Shown: positions 36,662 through 44,511 of the stretch, one piece after another
Position numbering within the stretch: the stretch's first letter is position 1
Layout of the letters: every line of letters begins with the position of its first letter
Assembly (NCBI GenBank): GCA_947588675.1
Contig: CANPYY010000005.1
Location: 1-64,000, forward strand
From: an uncultured Lachnospiraceae bacterium
GTDB taxonomy: Bacteria; Bacillota; Clostridia; Lachnospirales; Lachnospiraceae
Reading direction: 5' to 3'
Length of the DNA: 64,000 nt
The notes under the pieces: generated by a model
What the model was told of the DNA's origin: nothing
The model's input: only the letters and a program-made list of their open reading frames with translations
Database searches by the model: none
Program-made: the position numbers and the translations under genes

Positions 36662-37435
36662 TTAATCCTCCAGAAATCCCGTAAGAGGTGATGACGCCGA
36701 ACCGCCCTTTTCAAGTACCCTTCCAAGTCCTGAAAGATATGCGCTTCTTCCTGCTTCTATTGCTTTTTTAAATGCCTCCGCCATCACAGGTATATCTCCT
36801 GCAGTAGCAATCGCCGTATTTGCCATAACTGCATCCACGCCCATTTCCATTGCCTCACACGCCTGCGACGGACGTCCGATTCCTGCATCAACAATTATCG
36901 GAAGGTCTATCTCATCCACCAGAATATTTATAAATTCTTTTGTGCAAAGTCCCTTATTGGAGCCTATTGGCGCGCCAAGCGGCATGATTGCCGCCGCTCC
37001 CGCATTTGCCATATCTCTTGCGGCATTAAGGTCCGGATACATATAAGGAAGCACCACAAAACCTTCCTTTGCAAGTATCTCTGTCGCCTTTATTGTTTCC
37101 GAATTATCCGGAAGAAGATATTTTGAATCTCTTATTACCTCTATTTTTACAAAATCACCGCAGCCAAGTTCTCTTGAAAGCCTTGCGATACGTACCGCCT
37201 CGTCTGCATTTCTAGCTCCTGAAGTGTTTGGAAGCAGAGTTACTCCTTCCGGTATATAATCCAGAATATTTTCACTTCCCGCCGTATTAGCGCGTCTTAA
37301 AGCCAGTGTAATAATCTGTGCGCCCGCATGTTCTACCGCAGCCTTTATCAATTCAAGATTATATTTACCTGAACCAAGAATAAAACGCGAAGTAAATTCA
37401 TGTCCCCCTATTATAAGACTGTCCTTCTGTTTCAT
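36662..37435 (-). CDS. thiG: thiazole synthase
   Basis: ThiG condenses deoxyxylulose phosphate, dehydroglycine and ThiS thiocarboxylate into the thiazole phosphate. The 257-residue barrel shows [21 protein letters not shown] with the imine-forming Lys region, [23 protein letters not shown], and [28 protein letters not shown] split over the phosphate site. All family hallmarks are intact. The start overlaps the thiF stop in an ATGA arrangement. It works as a complex with ThiH and ThiS encoded on either side. Confidence 0.97.
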   Translation of the reverse strand: MKQKDSLIIGGHEFTSRFILGSGKYNLELIKAAVEHAGAQIITLALRRANTAGSENILDYIPEGVTLLPNTSGARNADEAVRIARLSRELGCGDFVKIEVIRDSKYLLPDNSETIKATEILAKEGFVVLPYMYPDLNAARDMANAGAAAIMPLGAPIGSNKGLCTKEFINILVDEIDLPIIVDAGIGRPSQACEAMEMGVDAVMANTAIATAGDIPVMAEAFKKAIEAGRSAYLSGLGRVLEKGGSASSPLTGFLED

Positions 37436-38070
37436 AATACAATTCCTTCCTTTTCTAATATAATACGTATAACCTGATTAGCCTGATGACCTGCGCATAC
37501 ACTGACCCTTGGAGCCATAAGTCCAACCCCTTCGCCAATATCTGTGCTTTCATCACCGCATATGTATAATCTGCGTCCTGCCTTTCTCGTCTTTATCCCG
37601 TTTGCATTGCCAATACCCGCCATACCGTTTCCTGATACGATAATTGTATCCTTACATTCAGCAAGCAGCGTACTTATAAGCATTGCTTTTTCCTCAGCTT
37701 TATCAAACGCCTCGCATACTATAGGATATTTTGAAAAAATATATGCGGCATTCTCCGGCGTTATTCTGATATCATCTGAAGTGATTTTCACATATGGATT
37801 GATTTCCTTTAACCTGTCTGTAAGCGCTTCCGTCTTTTTTACTCCAATGTGCCGCGCGTCATATTCCTGACGGTTAAGATTGCTTATATCCACCACATCA
37901 AAATCAACCAGATGAAGCCTTCCTATCCCGCTTCTTGCAAGCATGACCGCTATATGCGAGCCAAGCCCTCCAAGTCCTGCTATCGCAACATCCGCTTTAT
38001 TTAATATCTCATACCATTCTATAGGAAAACGTCCGTCAAGACTTTTTTTCATATCTTCTTTCGTCACCAT
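37432..38070 (-). CDS. thiF: sulfur carrier protein ThiS adenylyltransferase
   Basis: ThiF activates the C-terminal Gly-Gly of ThiS as an acyl adenylate. The 212-residue E1-like protein has the nucleotide-binding [17 protein letters not shown] and [16 protein letters not shown] segments followed by an Arg-Gln pair and [15 protein letters not shown]. It is the short clostridial type; the usual CxxC zinc pairs of the long ThiF/MoeB group are not seen. A TTG at 38076 would overlap the thiS stop, but the ATG at 38070 lies 9 bases after the GGAGG within the thiS end, so I chose it. Confidence 0.93.
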   Translation of the reverse strand: MVTKEDMKKSLDGRFPIEWYEILNKADVAIAGLGGLGSHIAVMLARSGIGRLHLVDFDVVDISNLNRQEYDARHIGVKKTEALTDRLKEINPYVKITSDDIRITPENAAYIFSKYPIVCEAFDKAEEKAMLISTLLAECKDTIIVSGNGMAGIGNANGIKTRKAGRRLYICGDESTDIGEGVGLMAPRVSVCAGHQANQVIRIILEKEGIVL

Positions 38071-38072
38071 GC

Positions 38073-38267
38073 TCAACCGCCTCCTACAAACTGTACTATC
38101 TCTATCGTATCTTCCTGATGAAGAAGTTCTTCCTGATATTTATTTTTAGGAACAATATCCCCGTTGTGTTCTACTGCAACCCTATCCGGGTTATAACCTT
38201 CGTTTTTCAGATAATCAAGTAAAGACATACCATCCTGTATATCTTTTTTTTCTCCGTTTACAAGCAT
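38073..38267 (-). CDS. thiS: sulfur carrier protein ThiS
   Basis: A 64-residue ubiquitin-fold protein that carries sulfur as a C-terminal thiocarboxylate. It begins MLVNGEKKDIQDGMSLLDYL and ends in VGGG, giving the essential Gly-Gly end. The in-frame extension to 38300 is rejected because a strong GGAGGTGA lies just before ATG 38267. It is first in the eight-gene operon, directly behind the TPP riboswitch terminator. Confidence 0.95.
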   Translation of the reverse strand: MLVNGEKKDIQDGMSLLDYLKNEGYNPDRVAVEHNGDIVPKNKYQEELLHQEDTIEIVQFVGGG

Positions 38268-38309
38268 TCTTACGTCACCTCCTTGCCTGTATTCCTGCAA
38301 CTACATACC

Positions 38310-38337
38310 AAAAAGAGAGCCTGTATGCGGCTCTCCT
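38310..38337 (-). terminator. riboswitch-controlled terminator of the thi operon
   Basis: On the minus strand GAGAGCC (38335-38329) and GGCTCTC (38321-38315) form a hairpin with a GCATACA-containing loop, followed by TTTTT. It lies between the TPP aptamer and thiS, the normal layout for transcription attenuation. Confidence 0.85.
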
Positions 38338-38349
38338 AAAATCAATTAA

Positions 38350-38437
38350 ATATGACTTCCTACGACGGCATTATCCGCATCAGGTTAAGGGTCGAAGTTA
38401 TAACTTCCTCTCAGCCGGATACACCAGCTCCCCTGTT
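38350..38437 (-). promoter_or_regulatory. TPP riboswitch (THI element)
   Basis: On the minus strand the conserved pieces are all present and in order: GGGGAGC, CTGAGAGG, ACCCTTAACCTGAT and GGATAATGCC, ending with a TCGTAGG-type 3' segment. Thiamine diphosphate binding is expected to favour the terminator at 38310-38337 and switch off the whole thiS-to-thiD operon. Confidence 0.95.
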
Positions 38438-38444
38438 TTTTCCA

Positions 38445-38473
38445 ATGATAGCATAGATGTTTTGGTGTGTCAA
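38445..38473 (-). promoter_or_regulatory. promoter of the thi operon
   Basis: TTGACA (38473-38468), 17 bases, TATCAT (38450-38445) on the minus strand. The start near 38438 coincides with the 5' edge of the TPP aptamer. Confidence 0.78.
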
Positions 38474-38510
38474 ATGGTAGTTGGGTTACTATTTTTGTTC
38501 TACTTTGTGT

Positions 38511-38885
38511 CTACAAAGAAATATAGCAAAACGATTGCGGTGCACAAGACACCCCAATTTCTTCTAATGTAAGCGGTTTCTCATACATAACTACATTTTT
38601 TAAATGATAGGCAACTGCTTTTTTCTTTCCTTTGTAATATTTTCTGTAAAATGTATATGTAATGCCAGAGTAATCTTTGGTTTTCCGCCAAACATTCAGC
38701 ACATCATCTTCAATGATGTCAGCTATTTCTGCTTCTGCAACTACTCGCTTCTTAGGAGCTGTTGAATAAATAATAATCTTATCAACATCATCTCGACAAC
38801 GGCATTTTCGATATTCATACATTTTTTCTCCTTGTAGTATGCTTTCCACATACTCTGGATTAATTGACAATAACATTTGACACAT
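38511..38885 (-). CDS. ASCH/PUA-like domain protein
   Basis: A 124-residue protein with a beta-barrel core that resembles ASCH-domain proteins: MLLSINPEYVESILQGEKMYEYRK at the start, IIIYSTAPKKRVVAEAEIADI in the middle, and YKGKKKAVAYHLKNVVMYEKPLTL near the end. ASCH domains are predicted RNA-binding modules related to PUA and are often linked to acetyltransferases, as here. An ATG at 38891 is too close to the GGAGGG ribosome site; the ATG at 38885 has 8-base spacing. It overlaps the end of the damaged acetyltransferase gene. Function is unknown. Confidence 0.7.
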   Translation of the reverse strand: MCQMLLSINPEYVESILQGEKMYEYRKCRCRDDVDKIIIYSTAPKKRVVAEAEIADIIEDDVLNVWRKTKDYSGITYTFYRKYYKGKKKAVAYHLKNVVMYEKPLTLEEIGVSCAPQSFCYISL

Positions 38886-39735
38886 TGACATTTCCCTCCA
38901 TTAAAATATTTTTAAACTGGTTTGCTGTTAAATGAACTTGTGTTGGATATTGACCTTGACTTGCCCAGTATCCATTATTGTCAAGCCAATCCATATTTAC
39001 ATTGTTTCCTGCACCAAAATAACCATAATAAAGCAGTTCAACTATAGATACACTTTTATAATTTTGATATTGCCCAAACAGTTCATTTTCATTAAACACT
39101 GATTTATTCTCAATTCGCTGTTTCAACTCTTCAAATGTCATCAAATAACGATTATTAACCTTCGCTTGAATAACATCTGTCACCACGCAATAAGAAGTAA
39201 TACAAGAACGATATCTTTTCCCCGACCCTTGTGTATAGCGTCTATAAACTAAAACAGGTTCTCCTATCTTATGGTTTTGCTTTGGTGCCTGCCCAACATA
39301 AATTTTACAAAGTCCGTTACTTACACTACTGCCAATCTCTGTATATAAAGAGTTTGTATTAGCAAGCTCCGAATATGCAAACATTGTATCATGATACTTG
39401 TCATCAATAATAATGTAGCCGGCATAGTCAAAATTATCTTTTATAAATGGGAAAGCCCTATAAGGATCACTAAAATCAATTCGCTCACGACTCTTTATAA
39501 GAACATTTTCTCCATTTAAATTTACACCACATTTTTGAAATCCAAATTTTTCAAACTGTGAAATTAATGTTGTATGCTTATCAAATACTGTCACATAGAC
39601 CTCTGTACAATCCAACTGCTGCCACTTCCACAAAATCAATCCAATTGCGCCTTCTCCAATACGTTGTCTGCGATATCTCTCTGCAATTCTAAATGTACTA
39701 ATTTTAAGTCTTTTCTTTTTTGATAAGACAACATT
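38860..39735 (-). pseudogene. GNAT acetyltransferase remnant with PUA-like tail, N terminus lost
   Basis: The frame from about 39717 leftwards encodes LKISTFRIAERYRRQRIGEG, with the Q/R-x-x-G-x-G acetyl-CoA motif of GNAT enzymes, then FGFQKCG and a C-terminal region of about 190 residues of PUA/EVE-like type that seems complete to the stop. There is no proper start: the segment before the acetyl-CoA motif has no ATG with a ribosome site and runs into the first 34 codons of a UPF0175-like gene in another frame. The simplest reading is a deletion that removed the GNAT N-terminal half. The distal part might still be translated from a TTG at 39639. Confidence 0.7.
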
Positions 39736-39827
39736 GCGTTTCTGGTTATTTGTGCTTCCTTATCATCCAACACTGTATATGGTACAATTGCTTCCGGCAC
39801 ATCAATTTCTACCTTTATCATTGTCAT
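39636..39827 (-). pseudogene. 5' fragment of a UPF0175-like gene, run out of frame
   Basis: The first about 34 residues (IKVEIDVPEAIVPYTVLDD, then KEAQITRNAML) look like the start of UPF0175-type small proteins, which are antitoxin-like and normally continue with a helix-turn-helix. After SYQ the reading frame continues only because it traverses the acetyltransferase sequence out of frame, ending at 39636. The junction is near 39715-39735, next to an A-rich tract. The product, if made, would be 63 residues without its DNA-binding part. Confidence 0.6.
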
Positions 39828-40096
39828 AATAATCAGTTCCTATCTTTGTAATTTCCCTAAATATATTATATACATTTTATTTTAGTATTACAACAAGAAT
39901 ACAAATTTTCGCTTAAATACGGAATAAAATTTTTTCTAAAAATCCTTGTGTATTACGGATAGATATAGTATGCTGTGAACACAATAAAAGATATAACGAG
40001 TTACAACTTTGGTCTGGGCGAAAGCTCTTTGGACCACCGTAGGCGGGAAGAATTTCCCGCCATTTCTAATAGATAATGAGAATTTATTAAAAGAAC
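39828..40096. other. intergenic region of the accessory patch
   Basis: AT-rich sequence without a supported gene. Its only clear structure is the two-hairpin RNA candidate at about 39981-40065 and a promoter-like TTGTGT-N17-TATGCT (39946-39974) before it. Confidence 0.5.
39981..40065 (+). ncRNA. candidate small structured RNA, unassigned
   Basis: Downstream of a promoter-like TTGTGT-N17-TATGCT, TGGTC (40010-40014) pairs with GGACCA (40031-40036) around an inner GGGC-GAAA-GCTC tetraloop hairpin. A second hairpin, GGCGGGAA/TTCCCGCC (40042-40061), is followed by ATTTCT and could terminate. The form suggests a short stable RNA or the end of a mobile element. I could not match it to a known riboswitch, ribozyme or housekeeping RNA. 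Confidence 0.45.
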
Positions 40097-40309
40097 TTAG
40101 TATACATCGCCAACCGGTTTTCTACATATAATGATCGCCGCATTCTCATCAATGATACTTTCGATAACAAATCCGGCGTTTCGCAGCAGAGATGTTTCAT
40201 GTTCCATCGTCAGCGGAATATCAAAATGTACAAAACGACTTTCCGGAATATCCGACTTCTTTCTCCGCCTCAGATAAACATCCTTCAAAAGTTCTTACTG
40301 TGACTTCAT
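40097..40309 (-). pseudogene. internally deleted methyltransferase gene
   Basis: An ATG at 40309 with AAGGAAGG upstream is followed after four codons by TAA, and the same frame then reads through LLKDVYLRRR and SRFVHFDIPLTMEHETSLL to a stop at 40097. The FDIPLTMEHE...LLRNAGF pattern is the C-terminal part of small class I SAM-dependent methyltransferases. Both gene ends are therefore present in one frame but the SAM-binding middle is missing, as expected from an internal deletion. A TTG at 40288 could start a 63-residue relic. Confidence 0.6.
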
Positions 40310-40330
40310 AAAATATCCTTCCTTTACTTA

Positions 40331-40359
40331 TTTGTAAATATGGTATCTTTTTTTACAAA
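40331..40359. promoter_or_regulatory. inverted repeat upstream of the methyltransferase remnant
   Basis: TTTGTAAA (40331-40338) and TTTACAAA (40352-40359) are perfect inverted arms with a 13-base centre. It lies between two divergent starts and may be a regulator site; no candidate regulator is adjacent. Confidence 0.4.
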
Positions 40360-40405
40360 CAATTGCAACCTCATCATTGTTTATAAACAAACCTGTTCCC
40401 GCGCC

Positions 40406-40434
40406 TTGCAGTCAACTGTAGTATAAGGTATAAT
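40406..40434 (+). promoter_or_regulatory. promoter of the YcxB-like membrane protein gene
   Basis: TTGCAG (40406-40411), 17 bases, TATAAT (40429-40434), about 35 bases before the ATG at 40469. Confidence 0.7.
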
Positions 40435-40468
40435 ATAATATATATTTTTCGGAAAGGAACCCGATCAT

Positions 40469-41761
40469 ATGAATGAACAAAACCCCTTATTATATACATG
40501 CAATTGTACTATAACTGCTCAAGATTATAAAAAAGCTGTCCATTGCTTTCCTTCTATATACTGGATTAATGTTCTTACATTATCATTTGTCAGTCTGATC
40601 GTATCTGCTATAGTTGCTATTACAGGCTCCAATTTGATAACAACTATTTCAACATTTATCTGTATGCAGATATTTTTCATGATTTACTGCAAAGTAAAAG
40701 CCGGCGATATTGCAGAGAGGGATTTTTCCAACAGACTGAAAAAGAATTTGCTAAGCAGTGAATACCATTTAGAATTTTATGACGACTGCTTTATAAGGCA
40801 GACTACAAACGTTACTGCAAGGATTGCTTATTCAGACATAAAAAAATGTGTTGAAAACGAAATAGCTTTCTATATCAAAATTGCCGGTTACGGAATCATT
40901 ATACTGCCAAAAAACCAATGTCCTCCGGAGATCATAACATTTATACGTGACAGGTATAATGATACTGGAAGCAATCCCCAAAAAAAGATAAAAGACAAAA
41001 GCACAGGCACTGAAGCTTTTGTCAAGTCCAAAAAACGCAGGATGATGATACTCTTTATATTAACCCTTCTTTGCTTCCATGGCGCTCTTGCCACATATAC
41101 AGTCGCAGTCAGATATTTTGATATGCAGAAGTGGATTGCTTCCGTATTGATACTTATATGGCTTATTATACCGATTCTTTCTATAATATACGGCTTTAAA
41201 TATAACAGCGCAGGCTTGAAATGCACTAAAAATATAGTTGCCGGCTTCATTTTAGGATTTATATTATTAGTATACGGAGGTCTTAGTTTTATTGCTTCTA
41301 TTGTTTTTGTTGTGCAAAACAATCTGGATGGTTATTCCAGTGAATATAGTGATATTTATGAATACAGCAGTATCATTAACGCTGATCTCCCCGAAAACGG
41401 GGAATTACAGATATTAGACATACCCGATGATGCTGATAGTGAAGGTCTTTATTATGACCACACTATCATAAGCGCAGATTATCAATACGAGGATACTTCT
41501 GCATTATCAGACAGTATTAAAAACAGCGATACATGGCAACCATATAAAGATATGGATTCCGCATTTCAGATATTTATGCCTTTTATCTATTATACAGATA
41601 AAAATGCATATATATCAATATACAACAAAACACTTAACAGTTATAACGTACTCCCGGACAATTCGGGAGAATATGAAATATACAGTATGATGTATGACAG
41701 CAAAAACAAGTATATGGAGATACAAAAATTCAATTTTAATTATGTTAAAGGCGAGTCTTAA
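40469..41761 (+). CDS. YcxB-like membrane protein with extracytoplasmic tail
   Basis: A 430-residue protein. Two N-terminal membrane helices (about 30-70) are followed by a cytoplasmic domain of YcxB type (HLEFYDDCFIRQTTNVTARI, YSDIKKCVENEIAFYI, IILPKNQCPPE). Three or four more helices (about 190-290) come next, then an acidic, Tyr/Ser/Asp-rich tail of about 140 residues, probably outside. YcxB-like proteins have no known activity. GGAAAGGAA precedes the ATG. It stands alone, next to the scarred region. Confidence 0.7.
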   Translation: MNEQNPLLYTCNCTITAQDYKKAVHCFPSIYWINVLTLSFVSLIVSAIVAITGSNLITTISTFICMQIFFMIYCKVKAGDIAERDFSNRLKKNLLSSEYHLEFYDDCFIRQTTNVTARIAYSDIKKCVENEIAFYIKIAGYGIIILPKNQCPPEIITFIRDRYNDTGSNPQKKIKDKSTGTEAFVKSKKRRMMILFILTLLCFHGALATYTVAVRYFDMQKWIASVLILIWLIIPILSIIYGFKYNSAGLKCTKNIVAGFILGFILLVYGGLSFIASIVFVVQNNLDGYSSEYSDIYEYSSIINADLPENGELQILDIPDDADSEGLYYDHTIISADYQYEDTSALSDSIKNSDTWQPYKDMDSAFQIFMPFIYYTDKNAYISIYNKTLNSYNVLPDNSGEYEIYSMMYDSKNKYMEIQKFNFNYVKGES

Positions 41762-41773
41762 ACTCCGAAACAT

Positions 41774-42625
41774 TTACCTTCCGTCAATAAACAGCACTCC
41801 GAGCGTGCCCGGTCCGCAGTGGCTCGATATAACGCCACCGGCGCGGGTAATAAGTATTTCCTTAAATACACCCAGTTCTTTCAGATACTCTTTTACTGAA
41901 TTTACAATATAATCATCGCAGCCTGAATGTGTAATAAACACCCTGTCAGGCTTTGCTTTCTTCAGTTCTTCTTCCATGTCTTTTACATACGCAGGAATCA
42001 CTTTATCAATTCTTCCCCTGTATTTTTTCGTACTGTCCATCTTACCATTTTCTACGACGATTTTCGGATGAATTTTTAATACTCCTCCCGCCATTGCGCT
42101 GATACTGCTGCAGCGTCCTCCTCTGTGCAAAAATATAAGCGTATCGACTACAAAACTGCTTCTTACAAGCGGTTTGAGATATTCCATTCTTTCTGCAATT
42201 GTTTCTGCCGTTTCGCCTCTTTCCGCCATAACTGCGGCTTCAATAACAAGAAGCCCTATCCCCGTAGAAAGGTTTGCGGAATCAATTACCCACACTTTAT
42301 CAGAAGTTCCAAGTTCTTCCGCAGCAATTTTAAACACATTTGCGGTTGAAGACATTTCTTTGGAAATAGTAAAACATATCACGCTGTTACCGTCATCCGT
42401 GAAAGGCTTTAATACGTCAATAACTTCAGAAACAGAAGGCGCTGACGTTTTAGGAGTTGCATTATTATCATCAGACCAGCGGAATATATCTTCCGGTTTA
42501 ATATCTATTCCATCCCTGTATTCTTTTTCGCCCAGAATAATATGTAATGGCAGAATTGATATATTATATTTTTCCACAAGTTCATCCGACAAATCACATG
42601 TACTGTCCGCAATTATTTTTACCAT
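41774..42625 (-). CDS. DegV family fatty-acid-binding protein
   Basis: A 283-residue DegV protein. The start IIADSTCDLSDELVEKYNI and the SAPSVSEVIDVLKPF and ISKEMSSTANVF segments are typical of this family, which binds fatty acids between two domains; some members are FakB subunits that present fatty acids to the kinase FakA. No FakA gene is in the window. AGGAGG lies within the end of dinB, and the genes abut without a gap, so they are co-transcribed. Confidence 0.92.
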   Translation of the reverse strand: MVKIIADSTCDLSDELVEKYNISILPLHIILGEKEYRDGIDIKPEDIFRWSDDNNATPKTSAPSVSEVIDVLKPFTDDGNSVICFTISKEMSSTANVFKIAAEELGTSDKVWVIDSANLSTGIGLLVIEAAVMAERGETAETIAERMEYLKPLVRSSFVVDTLIFLHRGGRCSSISAMAGGVLKIHPKIVVENGKMDSTKKYRGRIDKVIPAYVKDMEEELKKAKPDRVFITHSGCDDYIVNSVKEYLKELGVFKEILITRAGGVISSHCGPGTLGVLFIDGR

Positions 42626-43873
42626 TTATATATTTCCTCCTTTTTTATTTTCGAGTTCTGCTTTATATTTTCTCCCCACTTTAAGCGTCGAATTAAGCGA
42701 AGAACCTCTCATTATCATATCGTTCCCGAATCTGTTACGTATTTCATCCACAGCTTTATCAATCTGCCTTTCCTTTTCCTTATGCGCATCTTCAAAAAGC
42801 TGCATTTGCATGGCTTCCCCTTTCGTAACATCTGTAAGAGATATTCCTATAAGCCTGAGAGGTGTATGTCCGTCCCACAACTCACAGAATAATTCTTTGC
42901 TAATTTCAAATATTTCCGATGTTATGTCCGTTGGCTCATACAATTTTTTCTGGTGTGATTTATTTTTAAAGTCATTAGACCTTATGGTTACACCTATGCA
43001 AAATGCGCTTGTACCATCCGCCCTCATTCTTGCAGAAATGCTGTCTGACAGCGCATGTAAAATATTAAATGCAATATCTATTGTTTTTACATCTTCTTCA
43101 AGCGTGGTAGATATACTATAACCTTTAGGTTCTTCAGGCTCGCTAAGCACCGGTGATTCGTCTGTTCCATTTGCATAGTTATAAAGCTGTGTACCGGCTT
43201 TTACTCCAATCAATGACTGTATATGAGTAATATCTGATAGTGCAAGGTCGCCTATGGTTCTGATATGCGCCTTTTCCAGTCTGGAAGCCGTGGCCTCCCC
43301 TACGGTAAACAACTGCCTTATATATAATGGCCACATTTTCTTTTCAATCTCTGTTTTAAACAGCGTATGAACCTTATCAGGTTTTTCAAAATCACTTGCC
43401 ATCTTTGCAAGCACTTTATTATTTCCTATTCCTACATTTACCGTAAATCCCAAAGTATCACGTATTTCATTTTTTATATCATACGCAGTCTTAACCGGGT
43501 CGGGATAAATCATGCCTGTACCGCTCATATCCAGAAAACATTCGTCTATAGAATATTTTTCAACTACCGGAGCATATTTTCTGCATATGTCCATAAAATC
43601 TCCGGAGCATTTATTATATAATACAAAATCAGGCTCTGCCAGTAAAAGGTCAGGACACTTACGCAAAGCCATGGAAACAGGTTCTCCCGTCTTTATTCCA
43701 AATCGCTTTGCAGGTATTGATTTGGCAAGTATAACTCCGGTTCGTTTTTGAGGATTACCGCCTACCGCAGACGGGACAAGCCTTATATCATCCATTCCCT
43801 CTGCAACGCGCCTTGCCGCCTCCCAGGAAAGAAATGCGCTATTCACATCTATATGAAAAATCAATCTATCCAT
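42626..43873 (-). CDS. dinB: DNA polymerase IV (Y family)
   Basis: A 415-residue translesion polymerase. The first catalytic motif is FHIDVNSAFLSWEAARR and the second YSIDECFLDMSGT, giving the metal-binding Asp and Asp-Glu residues. A helix-hairpin-helix thumb (FTVGEATASRLEKAHIRTIGD) and a little-finger domain follow. Near the end QMQLF resembles a sliding-clamp-binding motif. AAAGGAG precedes the ATG. Organised as dinB-degV. I saw no LexA-box-like sequence close upstream, though the gap was only inspected by eye. Confidence 0.94.
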   Translation of the reverse strand: MDRLIFHIDVNSAFLSWEAARRVAEGMDDIRLVPSAVGGNPQKRTGVILAKSIPAKRFGIKTGEPVSMALRKCPDLLLAEPDFVLYNKCSGDFMDICRKYAPVVEKYSIDECFLDMSGTGMIYPDPVKTAYDIKNEIRDTLGFTVNVGIGNNKVLAKMASDFEKPDKVHTLFKTEIEKKMWPLYIRQLFTVGEATASRLEKAHIRTIGDLALSDITHIQSLIGVKAGTQLYNYANGTDESPVLSEPEEPKGYSISTTLEEDVKTIDIAFNILHALSDSISARMRADGTSAFCIGVTIRSNDFKNKSHQKKLYEPTDITSEIFEISKELFCELWDGHTPLRLIGISLTDVTKGEAMQMQLFEDAHKEKERQIDKAVDEIRNRFGNDMIMRGSSLNSTLKVGRKYKAELENKKGGNI

Positions 43874-43989
43874 AAAATCCCTGCTCCTTTAAAAATTATT
43901 ATAATATCCATCATTCCCTTTCTCAATAGTAAATATATCTGCATATATTAAATATAAAATTCTAAACCCAGACGGAGTTATCACAATCC

Positions 43990-44469
43990 ATGAATGATAA
44001 CAGTATTTTTTCAACATCCATACTACGCGACATTCCTGATGCAATGGCAATAATTAAAGGGAATGATATGTACCCGGGATTATATGGCATAGCCAATTTT
44101 TATACGACCAGATGGGATATAGGTATCATTATTGAAGTTGAAGTGTATGGTCTTCCCAATTCTCCTTCATATTCTCCACGTTTTTTTGGAATGCACATAC
44201 ATGAATATGGAGATTGTTCCGACAATTTTGCAGACACCGGTACGCACTACAATCCTACCGGAGCCGACCATCCTTTCCACCTTGGAGATTTAGTGCCTCT
44301 TTTAAACAGCAACGGATACGCATTTACCGCCTTTTACGACAGTTTTCTGCGAATCGAAGATATAACCGGAAGGTCCATTGTAATTCACGACAACAGAGAT
44401 GACTTTACATCCCAGCCCTCCGGAGATTCCGGCGAAAAAATCGGGTGCGGAGTAATACTGCCCGTATAA
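43990..44469 (+). CDS. Cu/Zn superoxide dismutase-like protein
   Basis: A 159-residue protein of the Cu/Zn SOD family. The metal ligands line up: the His pair in GMHIHEYGDC, the bridging His in GTHYNP, His, His and Asp in HPFHLGD, and the C-terminal copper His in IVIHDNRDDF. The two cysteines (CSDNF and GCGV) are placed for the usual disulfide. No signal peptide is visible, so it would be cytoplasmic, unlike most bacterial Cu/Zn SODs. Clostridial genomes often carry this short form and its activity is unproven. The ribosome site (CGGAG) is only fair. Confidence 0.85.
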   Translation: MNDNSIFSTSILRDIPDAMAIIKGNDMYPGLYGIANFYTTRWDIGIIIEVEVYGLPNSPSYSPRFFGMHIHEYGDCSDNFADTGTHYNPTGADHPFHLGDLVPLLNSNGYAFTAFYDSFLRIEDITGRSIVIHDNRDDFTSQPSGDSGEKIGCGVILPV

Positions 44470-44471
44470 TA

Positions 44472-44501
44472 TTTACATTTATTATTCATATGGTGTATAA
44501 T
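44472..44501 (+). promoter_or_regulatory. promoter at the start of the second MATE gene
   Basis: TTTACA (44472-44477), 18 bases, TATAAT (44496-44501). The expected start near 44508 is only a few bases before the ATG at 44512. Confidence 0.6.
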
Positions 44502-44511
44502 AAATGCCGTT

